This document shows, in pieces, positions 48,481 to 61,462 of a DNA stretch of 64,000 bases. Numbering within the stretch: the first letter of the stretch is position 1; every line of letters starts with the position of its first letter. The stretch spans positions 23,681,078 through 23,745,077 of the forward strand of contig CALNVZ010003434.1 in NCBI GenBank assembly GCA_940671915.1, in the 5' to 3' direction. Under the pieces are notes generated by a model. It did not search any database. It saw only the letters and a program-made list of their open reading frames with translations, and was not told where the DNA came from. Origin of the DNA: Paracentrotus lividus. Taxonomy: Eukaryota > Echinodermata > Echinoidea > Camarodonta > Echinidae. The translations under genes were made by a program, and so were the position numbers.

Positions 48481-50541
48481 AATCATCGCTAATCAACTTT
48501 ATTGTACTCAGTATACCACGATTATATTCATCATGATAAACACAAACCATTAACTTAATCTTCAATTAAGCGACCATCATCTTAAGCTGGTCCTTGGCAT
48601 CCCGGAACACCACCCACAAAGACAACATCAATACTGTCAGCAAACGTTGCGATTAACTATATAGGCGCATGTTTTGGAAAATATGCCCGGTATTTTTGTT
48701 TACGAATTTCACAATGCTCATCAATATCATGACGGTCGTCCGATAGTAACATCATCATCATGATTATCACCATCATCACTTCATCACAAATAACGATTAT
48801 AATCTAGAACTCCTCACAACACAATGCCCCCCTCAGTCAAGGATTCTAATAAATATCTTCACGTCACCTTGGAATTTCATTTTGGAATCAATTTTTTTCC
48901 TCACCCGTATTCTTGTTTCGCGTCGATGTTAACACTATACCTTCTCACGTCTTCACCATGGTCGAAATCGTTACAAAAATCAAAGAGAATAGCAGAGTAA
49001 CACATCTTAATATAGCATTGTTTGCATTGCCTGTAACTATTGATGGAAGAATTCTTAAAACACGATTTGCTTTCATATTTACCTTCACACGTATTGGTAA
49101 AATTATTATAATTGGTAATATTTTTAAAGTATGATAAATTATATTCAACTTCCAAAAATATTCTGTATATTTATCGTAGCAGAAAGAAACACAAAAACAA
49201 AACAGACAAAGAGGAAAAAAAAACAACCTTTAAAAGGAAATTACTTTTAATTTTGATTAAATTGTTGTTGACAACCAATGTGTTAAAGGATATGATTGCC
49301 ATTTTGGGATAACGATGATAATGTTCTAACATTACATTTAAAACACGATTATGAGAGATAAATTGACATTAATTTGGTGTAATTATCTATCGATTAAACG
49401 TATCATTATGCCAATTATGAGACACGATAACTACATAATCATGATGATACACCAAGCATGCGGAAGTGAGGATAGCATTGGCAATACTCTTCAATCATCC
49501 TTAGCGAACATAGATTGCAAAAACTTGGTTGAATTCCCTAACACTTTATTTAGTTTCAATGTAGGCCTATTTCCATGGACCCTGTCCACTTCAAACAAGC
49601 GAACATTGTCATGAATTATAGGAAATATATCTTATGGGCAATGAGAACGTGGTCTAAAGGCTATGTGGAACAGCATGGGCGGTAGCGGTATTTTAATAAT
49701 AAACCACCCCCCGGGATGGAGTCAATTCTAATTATAATCATACCATCGCTATTCATAATTATTTGTACAGATACTGTCAGGAAGTGTCAGTTAAACATTG
49801 CTTTATAACCAAGTAGGTTATGATGCTCCGTTCATTAGTAAATGCTTTCACGGAAGCTTAGATATATAGGCCATTTTTCATTCATTCAGTGTTTTTCATC
49901 ACATATCAACGTCTACACTATATCATTTGTATAAAAATAATGTGAATGCGAAGTTGATCTTATCCACATTAATGCGAAATGCATTTTATTTCAGAGATAG
50001 GAATTCATTGATTTAGAGATCAGTTGTCATCTGTTTCCTTTTAAATTTATTTATATATTCCCCTGTTGCGATGAAGTACAAGTACCTTAAGTTTAAGTTG
50101 CTAGAACTCGCTTCAACTGGTACAGGACCAATAAGTACGTCAATTATTGATAGGCCAATCAAAATAGTGGCCATACGAACCTATGTTGTTTGGCCGAGGC
50201 AGTTTGTGTTTCGATATTTCTTTGAAACAAACAATATCGACACCAAGGTCTAATTATCATAGCAATTTCACTGGGTGAAAGCCACAAAATTATATTTATA
50301 ATATAACAACTTCCCCAGCAAGCCTTATCATTCAATACCAAGGTCTATTGTTACCTGGGTATATATTTGCATAATAATATTAATCATCAGAGCAATTCAA
50401 GTGAATTTTAACTACTCAAAAGGCAAACAGAACTCAGTATTTCATGAAATTTACTATCACTACATGTACAATTGAGCAACGGCCCAATGCAGGTCGGCTA
50501 AACTCTCAAGACCTATATACGAATCATCCAGTTGTCCCTAA
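48481..50541. other. Unassigned AT-rich DNA
   Basis: Overlapping 73- to 93-codon frames on both strands at 48,901-49,226 cannot all be real and none shows a domain. No RNA gene or inverted element was found. Confidence 0.5.
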
Positions 50542-50947
50542 AGCCCGCCTCACACTGTGCGATTTGCTGCGATGCGATTTTGGAGGAAAAGTGTTATAAA
50601 ATTTGATAAGAACATTAAAACAAGGAAATTCATGCTGTCCAATGTTCTGGGTATCCCTCTGAATACTAAAAATAAAATTCACGGCGATTGTGAACCCCCT
50701 TCTCTGTATAAAATCAAATTGTTTCCATGTCGCAATGACGTCACAGCGATTTTGCGATATTAAGTTAAATTGACATTTGCTCCTAAATAAAGGCTCGCAT
50801 TGGAACAAAATTTCAATTGCATTGTTCCTTTTACAATTTTTACCTCTCATAAGATACTTTTGCATGTTTCAAAATGTCACATTTAATGCAAAATGCCATT
50901 TGTTCCAATAATCGCATCGCAGCAAATCGCACAGTGTGAGGCGGGCT
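50542..50947. mobile_element. TAA-flanked MITE with GCGATTT interior, 406 bp
   Basis: The left end, AGCCCGCCTCACACTGTGCG, is the exact reverse complement of the right end. Pairing continues through ATTTGCTGCGATGCGAT, so the TIR is about 37 bp and perfect or nearly so. TAA lies immediately outside both ends (50,539-50,541 and 50,948-50,950), a 3-bp target duplication as in PIF/Harbinger elements. The interior repeats GCGAT/ATCGC words. The overlapping frames inside are non-coding. Confidence 0.88.
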
Positions 50948-50950
50948 TAA

Positions 50951-51715
50951 CGCGCATCCAGTAGTCCTTAGTACTGTAATACAGATTGTGAATCGTAATA
51001 TGCTATTTAATAACTCTTCAAAACATATCATTTTTTACTATTAATGATAGTTCTAGCTGTACCTTATCATAATGTTCGATACAATACAGGGCATTACGTC
51101 ATGTTATGCAAGCACGTTGACTTATTCAAAAAGGTCGCCTTTGGGCTAGGTAAGTAGCAGCTAAACACCTTTGGGAATTCTTTTGTTACCCTTTTTTTTA
51201 AATATATATCTCGTAACTTCTTGACCAGCCTCGAAAATGACATCTGATAATCACCATGACAACACTACCATGATGATTTTAATCTGAGAAATGCGATATG
51301 TTGTCTGTCCATTTTTCAGAGGCTCGCCTATTTACACCATTCACGCGCGTTAAAAATGATGAATGCTCTCACATGTATTCCATTGGGGTTACCGTATGTG
51401 TTAAAATAAAAATTAGATTATGATATTAAATCATCAACGACTACTTTTTAAAACATCTATAATTTAAGAGATATCTACCACTCTCCATGTGAAGTTTACA
51501 ATGATTGAAATTAAAGTTCGAATAACATCAAAGCATACTTCACCTTATTTTCAGTGAATTCCTACTGTAATACACTCCATCTATTTGTATTTCCTTACCA
51601 ATTAAAGTAACTTGGGGTTATTTTTGTAAATGAAATGGTATAACTTTTATTACAAAGAGATATTGCACACAGGTCAAAATTACTGAGATATCAACATCAG
51701 ATAAAAATTGAAAAC
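50951..51715. other. Unassigned AT-rich DNA
   Basis: No feature was recognised. Confidence 0.5.
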
Positions 51716-52186
51716 ATATTCCTTCGCATCTTCATTTTCCTACCTATTTGTGGTGTAATATAACAATAAATTTATAAACCGTTGATGTAATATTCGGGCG
51801 TCTATATGGTTTGAGATGAGTTTCCTTCAACAAAAAATATATCAGTTCAGGGGCCGCGGAGCCGGGGGGGGGGGCTGGGGGGCTGCAGCCCCCCCCCCCA
51901 CTACGGCTCAGCCCTTCCACTTTCAAAAACGCTCCGCGGCCCCATGCAGTTTATGTGCGGTAAAAGCAGTTGAGAACTCGCACCGTATAGGATGCCATTA
52001 TGTTACTTAATAAATATTGCAGAATGATGTCATAATTTTATAGTCATCGAAAAGACTCGTAATTTACTATCACAATTACAATGGCGACTGCCAACACATG
52101 CAACGCATTACCGCCCCCCCCCCCCCAAAAAAAAAGGGGGGAAGAGTCCTAAATTGAACCACAACCTACATAATCTCTGGTAGTCT
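51716..52186 (+). repeat. Repeat module A, copy 1 (carries an insertion)
   Basis: Matches 52,611-52,970 in the same orientation. Shared landmarks are TTCGCATCTTC, GGTGTAATATAACAAT, AATATTCGGGCGTCTATAT, GAACTCGCACCGT, GAATGATGTCATAAT and ACAATGGCGA. This copy is longer because of a 94-bp hairpin element at 51,850 and a C13-A9-G run at 52,114-52,141. Confidence 0.8.
51850..51943. mobile_element. 94-bp GC-rich hairpin MITE inserted in module A
   Basis: Perfect 13-bp terminal inverted repeats GGGGCCGCGGAGC/GCTCCGCGGCCCC enclose G-rich and C-rich blocks that pair around CTGCAG. Module A copy 2 lacks exactly this block (at about 52,755-52,765), so the empty site is visible. The flanks carry near-direct repeats CAGTTCA (left) and CAGTTTA (right, three bases out). 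No coding capacity. Confidence 0.82.
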
Positions 52187-52197
52187 CGGAAAGAAAG

Positions 52198-52605
52198 AGA
52201 GAGTGTTGCATTACATAATTATCCCGCTCTAATATAGTAGAAGCCTAACAATATCAAAAACAGGTTCATATCTACCGTAGATGTACGTCACAATCAAATC
52301 ATGAATATTCATATAAAATTTTCTTTATTCATAACAGAATGTGATTGTCTATAGGCCAAGATTATGTTAGCTATAAATGGCTTCCTGATGTAAGAAGACT
52401 AGATAAACTATAATTGTTTTGTATATATTAAAAGGAGAGAAAGACTTTACGAAAAAAAATGTCATTTATGATTAACCATATTTTAAAAACTTTCACTCAT
52501 CATTATCATCATCAGCGAAACCTGAAATTGGCTGTAAACGAATCAAATTAATCTTCATTATGAAGCGCAAAGTGTTAACTTGATAACTTAATTATTACAC
52601 TGATA
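52198..52605 (+). repeat. Repeat module B, copy 2
   Basis: Second copy of the segment at 47,036-47,457, about 5 kb downstream, same orientation. It sits exactly between the two module A copies. The similarity is interrupted mainly in the middle third, where copy 1 has an A-rich stretch. Confidence 0.8.
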
Positions 52606-52610
52606 AAAAA

Positions 52611-52970
52611 ATATTCTTTCGCATCTTCCTTTTCCAACCTATTTATGGTGTAATATAACAATATTAAAAGTTATAAACCATCGATGAAATATTCGGGCGT
52701 CTATATAAAGTGATTAGACATGGGTTTCCTTGAACGTATATACAATGTAAAATATATCGGTTTATGTTCGGTAATATCGGTTTAGAACTCGCACCGTGTA
52801 GGATGTAATTACGTTATATATATTGCTGAATGATGTCATAATATAGATATCGAATATGCTCTTATACAGGTAAAATTCACTATCACAGTTACAATGGCGA
52901 TTGTTAACACAGCACATTTCCCACAAAAAGGAGACTAAATGGAACCACAATCTACCCAACCTCAGGTGGC
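52611..52970 (+). repeat. Repeat module A, copy 2 (empty site)
   Basis: Second copy of module A. It lacks the GC-rich hairpin and shows the continuous sequence ATATCGGTTTATGTTCGG where the insertion sits in copy 1. Its own 65-codon minus frame is not supported. Confidence 0.8.
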
Positions 52971-54438
52971 CAATTTCATTGTCGTTTGGGAATCGTTTTC
53001 AGTGTTATTGCGGTATATCATGAAGTTTCATGTGAGCTTGCCGAATAATACAAACACTTACTTCGTGACGATCCAATGACGCACTAGGTTACGAAAGAGA
53101 AGGAGGAAAAGAGTTTGAAAAAAGAGCCAACATTAGTGCGTGCTTGATAGCATGTGGTTAGAAGAGTAATAGAGAGGAAGATTAAATGTCATTTGTTGTT
53201 TTTCTCTGCTTTTCCCCGGCGAGTACCACTCTCTCTTCAGCACGTTCACCGGACGTACTACGGAAGGAGTTGATCTCCCGTTCTGAAGTCGCTCCGACCC
53301 GCTGACCTCTTTCAGAACTATGTATTCATCCCGAGCTTCATGCTATGGCATATACACTATAGGAATGTTTGCTAGGCTTTCATGTTTTGTTGACGATTCC
53401 TATACCTCCCTAATTGAAATTTGATATCATATTATTATTCCACATCCAATAGGATCTATTTGAAGGTGAAATGAAGAAGCAATTTAATTTGGTATGTCGG
53501 TTTAAACCTAAGTTGATTGATTGGTTGTCATTGTGTACATTATGAGACACAATCCTTGTATAATGTCAGATGCTATAGCTGGCATGGATTTTTTCAATAA
53601 ATGTCTGAACGTGATGACAATTTATATTTTAAAAATTGCCCTGTTAACTGCTGATGACCATTATCACGATAATTGAGATAAATCTACACAGTTCTATAGT
53701 AAAATTCAGTAAATACCTTCAAGGGCTAGAAATGCGATATATTCGTAAATTTTCCTTTGCTATTTTGGCTGATCTTATACGATGAGGTTTTTAAAATAAA
53801 TGGTTACACTGATGTGTAATGGAAAAAAAAATCCGTTCAATAATGGTTGTTGCTTTTAACAAAGGAAATTAGTATGACATATAATTGTAGATGATCACAA
53901 AATAGTAAATATCAATTGAATTCGTTCCAATTGGTGACAAAATTAAATACCTAAGATAAATAGGTAAATAAGAAAAAAGGAAAAAAAGCGGCCACTGATT
54001 TAAATATTTTGCTTTAAATCGAATGAAAATTGTAGGTTCTTAACACCACCTTTAATAAGATCGAAAGATATCTCCGTTTCTCAAAGATCGGCAAAAGGAG
54101 ATTTTGCATCACTTTAAAAGGAAGAGATTAAGAGAGGTGATGAGATAAGTTTAAGAGAATGTAAAAGGAAACCGCTTCTCGTCTGTAAATCGGTAACATT
54201 AGCAGAATGTGTGATTTGTATCTCTTATAAGACATGCACATATTCACTTTCTTTGAAATCTGTATATATCTTTAAGAGAGAGAGAGAGAGAGTACTCAAC
54301 AGTAAGAAGTCACATGTACTATTAAACGAATCCTCAGATAGTCTACAGGCTGTAGATCCAATTCACCCCCAATCCTAGCAGATGAAAGGATTAAACCTTG
54401 GTCATACCAGTATAAAGCAGACTCCAAACCCGCCCACG
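52971..54438. other. Unassigned DNA
   Basis: A GC-richer patch at 53,205-53,330 has no recognisable coding content. A short (GA)9 lies at 54,275-54,292. Nothing else is supported. Confidence 0.5.
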
Positions 54439-54693
54439 GAAGATGGTATCTCCCTTGCCATAAGACGGGATTGAGATGGGGTTGTGACTAGTCTCAGAGA
54501 CGCCTCGGAGACGTCTCAGAGATGTTTCCTGGGTCTCCGCGACGTCTCATAAGTCGTAGGAAAATCGAACATGTTCATGTCTATGACGTGGCCATGGAGA
54601 CGTCTCGGAGATGACTCCGAAACGTATGTGAGTCTCGCAGATGCTCTTTTTTTAAGTCTTAGAGACGTCTTCGCGACGTGAGATACCATCTTC
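54439..54693. mobile_element. GACGTCTCC hairpin MITE, copy 2
   Basis: The ends pair as GAAGATGGTATCTC (54,439-54,452) and GAGATACCATCTTC (54,680-54,693). The interior repeats GAGACGTCTC, CGGAGACGTCTC and CGCGACGT words as in copy 1 at 18,346. The internal arms are more diverged than in copy 1. Confidence 0.75.
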
Positions 54694-55243
54694 AATTGTC
54701 TTTCATTTAATAAGATATTCCTATGGTCGGTCTCACGTTGATTTGGAGTCAGCCCTACTGTTACAACCAGGGTATAAGACTAAACATATGACCGACTGGA
54801 GTACCTGTATACCGTTTATCCATTTTCTAACAAAGAAACTATATCAAAGTGCAGGCAGAGTACCTTTAGGTGTGACTCTGCATGAGGCGCATATTTTGTC
54901 GGGGAGTGGCAACTCGAACCCGCTTAACTTTTGTTGTCGGGAAACATTGTATCGTTTAAAAATTTCTCCCTGTGGACGAAATCATGAACACCTATATATT
55001 TTCATCAATATTAAGTTATCTAAATAGGTGCATTGAATTTTAAAAACATGTCAACTTACCCTTGCCACTTACGACTAGAATTAATGGGGGCATTAATTTA
55101 GAAAGAAAAAAGAAAAATATCATAGAATAATATTCATTGCCTCACCTAACTTGTGGAAATATTAATAAATGGCACTGACTTGCTAAAAAGGACGTACGGA
55201 CTGTAACAGGGGCAATTCTTACCAATTTACACATCTCAACATA
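54694..55243. other. Unassigned DNA
   Basis: A 94-codon plus frame at 54,743-55,027 has no recognised domain and is not supported. Confidence 0.5.
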
Positions 55244-55677
55244 CAGTCTGTGTCAACAAAAAAATGGTACAGTCGGGTAAAATAATTTAGGTATGAAATC
55301 TTTTCAAATGAGGTGTGTATGTGGTTCCAAATTAAGGCCAATTTTTTTTTTCTTGCTCATACACTTTGTTTCACATAATTTGCGTTGTAGAACAAAAGTT
55401 ATGCGAATTTTTGTGTGAAGACATGAGAATTAACACTACACAAATCCATTGTTCTTTTTTATGTTCGAAACATACACAAAGGCATGGCATGGCGTGCGCA
55501 AAATGAATTTTTATTGATTGTAGAAAACTTATCATATTTTAAGATCCACAGCACCAAAAATTGCAGGAGAAAGCTTATTATTCCTTTAGGAAATATCAAG
55601 AATTACCGGGTTGCTACTAATCTTCATACAATAAAAAAAATGTTTCCCAACTGTACCATTTTATTTGACGCAGACTG
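55244..55677. mobile_element. TA-flanked Tc1/mariner-type MITE, 434 bp
   Basis: The left end reads CAGTCTGTGTCAACAAAAAA and the right end, reverse complemented, CAGTCTGCGTCAAATAAAAT. Both continue through TGGTACAGTYGGG, giving TIRs of about 40 bp with few mismatches. TA lies outside both ends (55,242-55,243 and 55,678-55,679). The TA duplication and the CAGTC start fit Tc1/mariner-like elements. The superfamily is inferred. The only long frame inside (55,484 onward) has no transposase motif. Confidence 0.8.
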
Positions 55678-55679
55678 TA

Positions 55680-57422
<1,743 letters not shown>

Positions 57423-57717
57423 TTATTTATTTATAAATATAATAATCAAGTGTTTTTTTTAATACAAAGACCCAAACGACATTCCCAGAATTCTTTCTAA
57501 AGTTTTACTGTATTTTCATAATCATAATTGACGTAAGCTCTTTAAAATAAGGTTAATATTTATAATTCATATTTTGTTGAATTTCAGCTAATGTAAATAA
57601 TCCTCATGTGCCACCCTTAAGCCAGATGCAGCAAATGGGTACCCGACAGGACGATATTCCTAGGCAGATTAATTACCATATCAGGGTGGGTTGACTAAAG
57701 TCGGTAAAAGATAATAA

Positions 57718-57959
57718 AGGCCTCGTCACACCGAGTCCGGTCCGGTAACCGGTACGGCAAACCGTCTCAAATCGCTCCAAGAGCGATCCCATAAAAACCG
57801 TACCGGTTGCCGTTCCGGCTAGTACGGCACAGCCCGTGTTTGTTGTGACCAGTCTCATTGCAATAGTACACGGCCGATTCATTTCGACCGTTTTTGCCCA
57901 TTGTTGAACCGGAACGGGCCCGTGCCGTGACCCTGACCGGACTCGGTGTGACGAGGCCT
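57718..57959. mobile_element. TAA-flanked MITE with CCGGT interior, 242 bp
   Basis: The ends AGGCCTCGTCACACCGAGTC and GACTCGGTGTGACGAGGCCT are perfect reverse complements, and the match continues through CGG. TAA lies outside both ends (57,715-57,717 and 57,960-57,962). The interior is dense in CCGGT, ACCGG, CCGT and ACGG words and encodes nothing recognisable. The 3-bp TAA duplication is PIF/Harbinger-like. Confidence 0.9.
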
Positions 57960-57983
57960 TAACGCGCCTTATGATCAGTTAGT

Positions 57984-58152
57984 AAGCAAATAATCACCGT
58001 TGACCCAAATGATGGGAAGTCTATTACTTCCCGGGCAAGCTGGATAAGCTATCTCCTCCGAAGCAAAGCGGAGGAAAGATAGCATGTACATCCAGCTTGC
58101 CGTGGAAGTGATAGACTTCCAATCATTTGGATCAAGAGGTGATTATTTGCTT
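57984..58152. repeat. Palindrome unit 1, 169 bp
   Basis: The arms AAGCAAATAATCACC and GGTGATTATTTGCTT bound a long imperfect inverted repeat. It includes ATGATGGGAAGTCTAT/ATAGACTTCCAATCAT, GGCAAGCTGGAT/ATCCAGCTTGCC and TCCTCCG/CGGAGGA. The centre is near 58,062. Unit 2 follows 435 bp later. Confidence 0.85.
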
Positions 58153-58418
58153 TATATTCCACATCTGAAACATTTTAACAGTACGGGGAAAACCTATATT
58201 TGGTTAAAAATTCAAGGTTTCCTTGATCCTTAACAGATCCAATAATAAAAATAATTAGCGTTATGGCTCTACATGCTCTCTGGAGCACTGAAGTGACCAG
58301 CGAAAACTCAAAAGTACTATCACTACGAGTGATGACTGATGATGGGAAAACTCAAATCAATCAAGTGATTGACTTTTGACCAATCCTGTTGCATCATTCT
58401 TAGTATGTGTAATATAAT
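58153..58418. repeat. Spacer of the 435-bp tandem unit
   Basis: Its first 60 bp (TATTCCACATCTGAAACATT, then CGGGGAAAAC) recur after unit 2, so the duplicated unit is larger than the palindrome. It also contains GCGTTATGGCTCTACATGCT (58,258-58,277), echoed at 59,375. Confidence 0.7.
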
Positions 58419-58589
58419 AAGCAAATAATCACCGTAGATCCAAAATGATGGGAAGACTATCAATTCTCAGGCAAGCTGGATAAGCTATCTTCTCCGAAGC
58501 AAAGCTGAGGAGTGATAGCGTGTACATCTAGCTTGCCGTGGAAGTGATAGTTTGCCTCGTCATTTTGATCAAGAGGTGATTATTTGCTT
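58419..58589. repeat. Palindrome unit 2, 171 bp
   Basis: Same palindrome and same orientation as unit 1, with several substitutions on both arms, not matched between arms. The right flank (58,590-58,670) matches the sequence after unit 1. Confidence 0.85.
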
Positions 58590-58670
58590 TATATTCCACA
58601 TCTGAAACATTTTAAGAGCTCGGGGAAAACAAATAGTTTGGTTAAAACTAAAAAAATTCCTAAAGATCCT

Positions 58671-60354
58671 TAAAAAGAAAAATCCACTGAAGTCATCGAT
58701 GCCTAGCCTGCGCTTGTGAAGTAAACGCGTATAATATAGTGCGCGCAATTTATTTAACGCGATTAAAGGCCTAGGTCAAATGGGCTGCAGTGATTGTTAC
58801 GTAACAAAGAAATTAATAAATTAATTGTAAACTGTCGACAGACGAAGCTGTTTTGTTTGGTTATGATTTAGTAACATTGTACAGATACTTTACAAGATAA
58901 GATTTTCGTTCAATAAATTTACTTTAATTGAAGGCTATAATTTAGACAAGAAACGTTTTAAAACACTAAATTTTCTGATCGTATATGCAAAATATGCAAT
59001 TTATTCATCTTTCGTTCAGGCAGAAAGCAAAAAGATTATTTTCCATGAACTCTCTATTTACAGTGTATTTAAAAGAATGATTTGCGATCGCTTAGAGATA
59101 GAAAAATGTTGTAAAACTGAAGTGTTATGTATATTTTATAACACTTTAGTTCAAGAAAATATTCAATGTTTCATGTAAAATCGATGATTTATATAATTTG
59201 TTCAAAGATGTATTTTTTTATCAATAAATTTATTTTCAAAAAAAAAATTAATAAACGGAATCGTTACCTCACAGAGGAATATATCCGTCGCTGCATGTGA
59301 TGGAAAAATGATAGTATAAAAAACCCGAGTGACAACGCACTTTTTTTTCGCGCATCCTAAAAATAATTGATAACGCGTTATGGCTCTACGTGCTCTATGG
59401 GGCGCTACACCAGTAATTTCTCCAATCCTGGGGTAAGTGAAGAAGTTGCTGACAAGATTGCTACAATCAGCTGGTGTGTCCTGAAGGACAACTTCCTTCA
59501 AGATCTGAGCATTAAACACAAGACACCATCTAAACCTAGCAATGTGTGGGGGGAAAGAAAAGAAGGATCGATCCTCCAACACCGTCCAGCAGAAACCACT
59601 TTAGAAAATCGAAACGAAACCACGCTTCTTCATAATTTCAAGCAACACATTTCTCGGATCGAAGCTGTAATATATTCTTGAAGCGTTAGATGTATCATTG
59701 AGACGTCGGCTGCTCAATGCCGCGCTAGCTAGCTGTTAGGGTATTGACCCCCTTATTCCTATTTAAATGGGCGGCAACTTTCCTTCACAGAGAATAGTGG
59801 TTACGAAATCCGTGAAGTGAATGAATTTTGTTCTCCCGACTAATATTAATTTTGCGACCTCGCTGTGGACATGTTCTTGGCAATTTATATTAAAAGGCGC
59901 GGTGTGGTGTCTGTCTATATCTTTTCAATGTGTGATTTTTCATTATTGAGGCAAAGAAGGAAATTGGTAGAGAGGAACAAAGGATTGGAATTCAGGGGTA
60001 TATTTGTGTCTATAAATAATATACTACGACTGTGTGAGCTTATGAAAAACTACATCAATAAATTCCTTTCGATATTGTATCTCTTTGTCTCACTTTCGTT
60101 TAACTCTGGCGCTCCGCAACCGCCTTTCTCTTATTATTATTTAATTTTGCTTTCTATTTCTTTTTCTACCTCTTTGAAACGCATTGCTTTGTATTTGATT
60201 TTATTGCCCTTATATCGAAGTCATGTTATAACTTCATATTTGTTCTTCTACATTTTGCATGTACTTATAGTGACAGTTTATATGATTTATAATTCAGTTA
60301 ACAAAAATGTATATGCAAAATTATATATGGAAAACCAAAAATCAACTCGATGCA

Positions 60355-60358
<4 letters not shown>
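58671..60358. other. Unassigned DNA
   Basis: Contains GCGTTATGGCTCTACGTGCT at 59,375-59,394, preceded by AAAATAATT, a match to the spacer at 58,245-58,277. Overlapping frames of 126 codons (minus, 59,202-59,582) and 104 codons (plus, 59,367-59,681) start around it. Neither has a known domain, and I do not call a gene. The 194-codon plus frame from 59,865 ends in a (CT)n run and is hydrophobic by composition. Confidence 0.5.

Positions 60359-60397
<39 letters not shown>
60359..60397 (+). repeat. (CT)n microsatellite
   Basis: About 19 uninterrupted CT units. Confidence 0.95.
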
Positions 60398-60400
<3 letters not shown>

Positions 60401-60819
60401 CTATAATTTGTCCTATCTTCCCATCGCTCTCTTCTATAAGGGAGTGTGAAATGACACTCCACATATATTTCATCACTCTACACATTTTCACTGAACCCGC
60501 ATCAATAATTATGTTCATAGTGAATGATATGCAGGCTGTCCCATAAAACCATGGTTTGCAGTTAATTAATAATGCAGCATTATTCTTTTTTAAATAAACG
60601 CATCATTTTGTAAGTTCATTTCAACTGCTTTCGTATGACGCCATATTAATCATAATTGTTTATAGACATGATATAACCGTTACAGTTAATGAATGATTAA
60701 GTTGTATCTTTATTGAAACTCTCGAATACCTACATGGCGGATATTATTCCGATTCGAATCACACGCCGAAAATTGTAACCCAAACTCGTGTTATCATTTA
60801 CATTAACCCCATAATCATT
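60398..60819. other. Unassigned AT-rich DNA
   Basis: A small hairpin, GGAGTGT...ACACTCC, at about 60,441-60,460. Nothing else. Confidence 0.5.
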
Positions 60820-61462
60820 TAAGGTAGATGTCTGGTAATTGTCATAACTTTTAAATAGTAGAATATTTTATAATGAAAATAGCATATGGGTATTTGGTAT
60901 TTTGAACACTGCCAATTCATTGTACAATTAATTAAATGATGCCCATAATGAATTATGCATCAATGAATAAATTACGCATAAATTAGCGTTTTTGGCACGA
61001 AGCTCTTACGAAAAATATTAGGGCTATCAGGTTGAGTGACATGTCATTTTAAAGCTATTTACATATGCAATGGGACTACAGTCTTTAAAATTCAAATAAG
61101 AATTGATTTGCGTGTTAAAAATGAGAAACCACGATTTTTAAAGAACTTTTTACCAAAGCTAAGATGTCATCCCATGCTATAATGTATATACTCCCTACAT
61201 GTGCAATTTCATTAATAAAGGTGATGAGGTGAATACAGAAGGACTGTTCAAAACTTATAGATCATTCGAAAAGTGAAAGTACATTGAATTGCCTGTAAAG
61301 TTTCTTGAATAATGATACAACAATTGCAGGGCTCATCAAAAGTGTTTAATTAAGTGACATTCAATAAGAATTAAATTTTGGTTAACTTCTCTTTTTATCA
61401 TGAAAATACATGTCCCTCGCCCCATTTTTAAGGTATGTTATTAGCTATGTTCCACCTTAAAG
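60817..61462. mobile_element. Possible element with TTTAAGGT ends
   Basis: CATTTAAGGTAGATGTC at the left and, reverse complemented, CTTTAAGGTGGAACATAG at the right give a short inverted match. A second TTAAGGTATGTT lies near 61,428. The interior is AT-rich and non-coding. The repeats are too short to be sure. Confidence 0.3.

Noticed and set aside
48901-49312. Overlapping frames of 66-93 codons on both strands
   Set aside because: Cannot all be coding; none shows a family motif.
59202-59681. 126-codon minus and 104-codon plus frames overlapping each other
   Set aside because: Mutually antisense, no known domain, and they start in a repeated block.
59865-60449. 194-codon plus frame, the longest after the LINE frames
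   Set aside because: Phe/Leu/Ser/Tyr-rich, ends in (CT)n, no recognisable domain; AT-rich chance frame.
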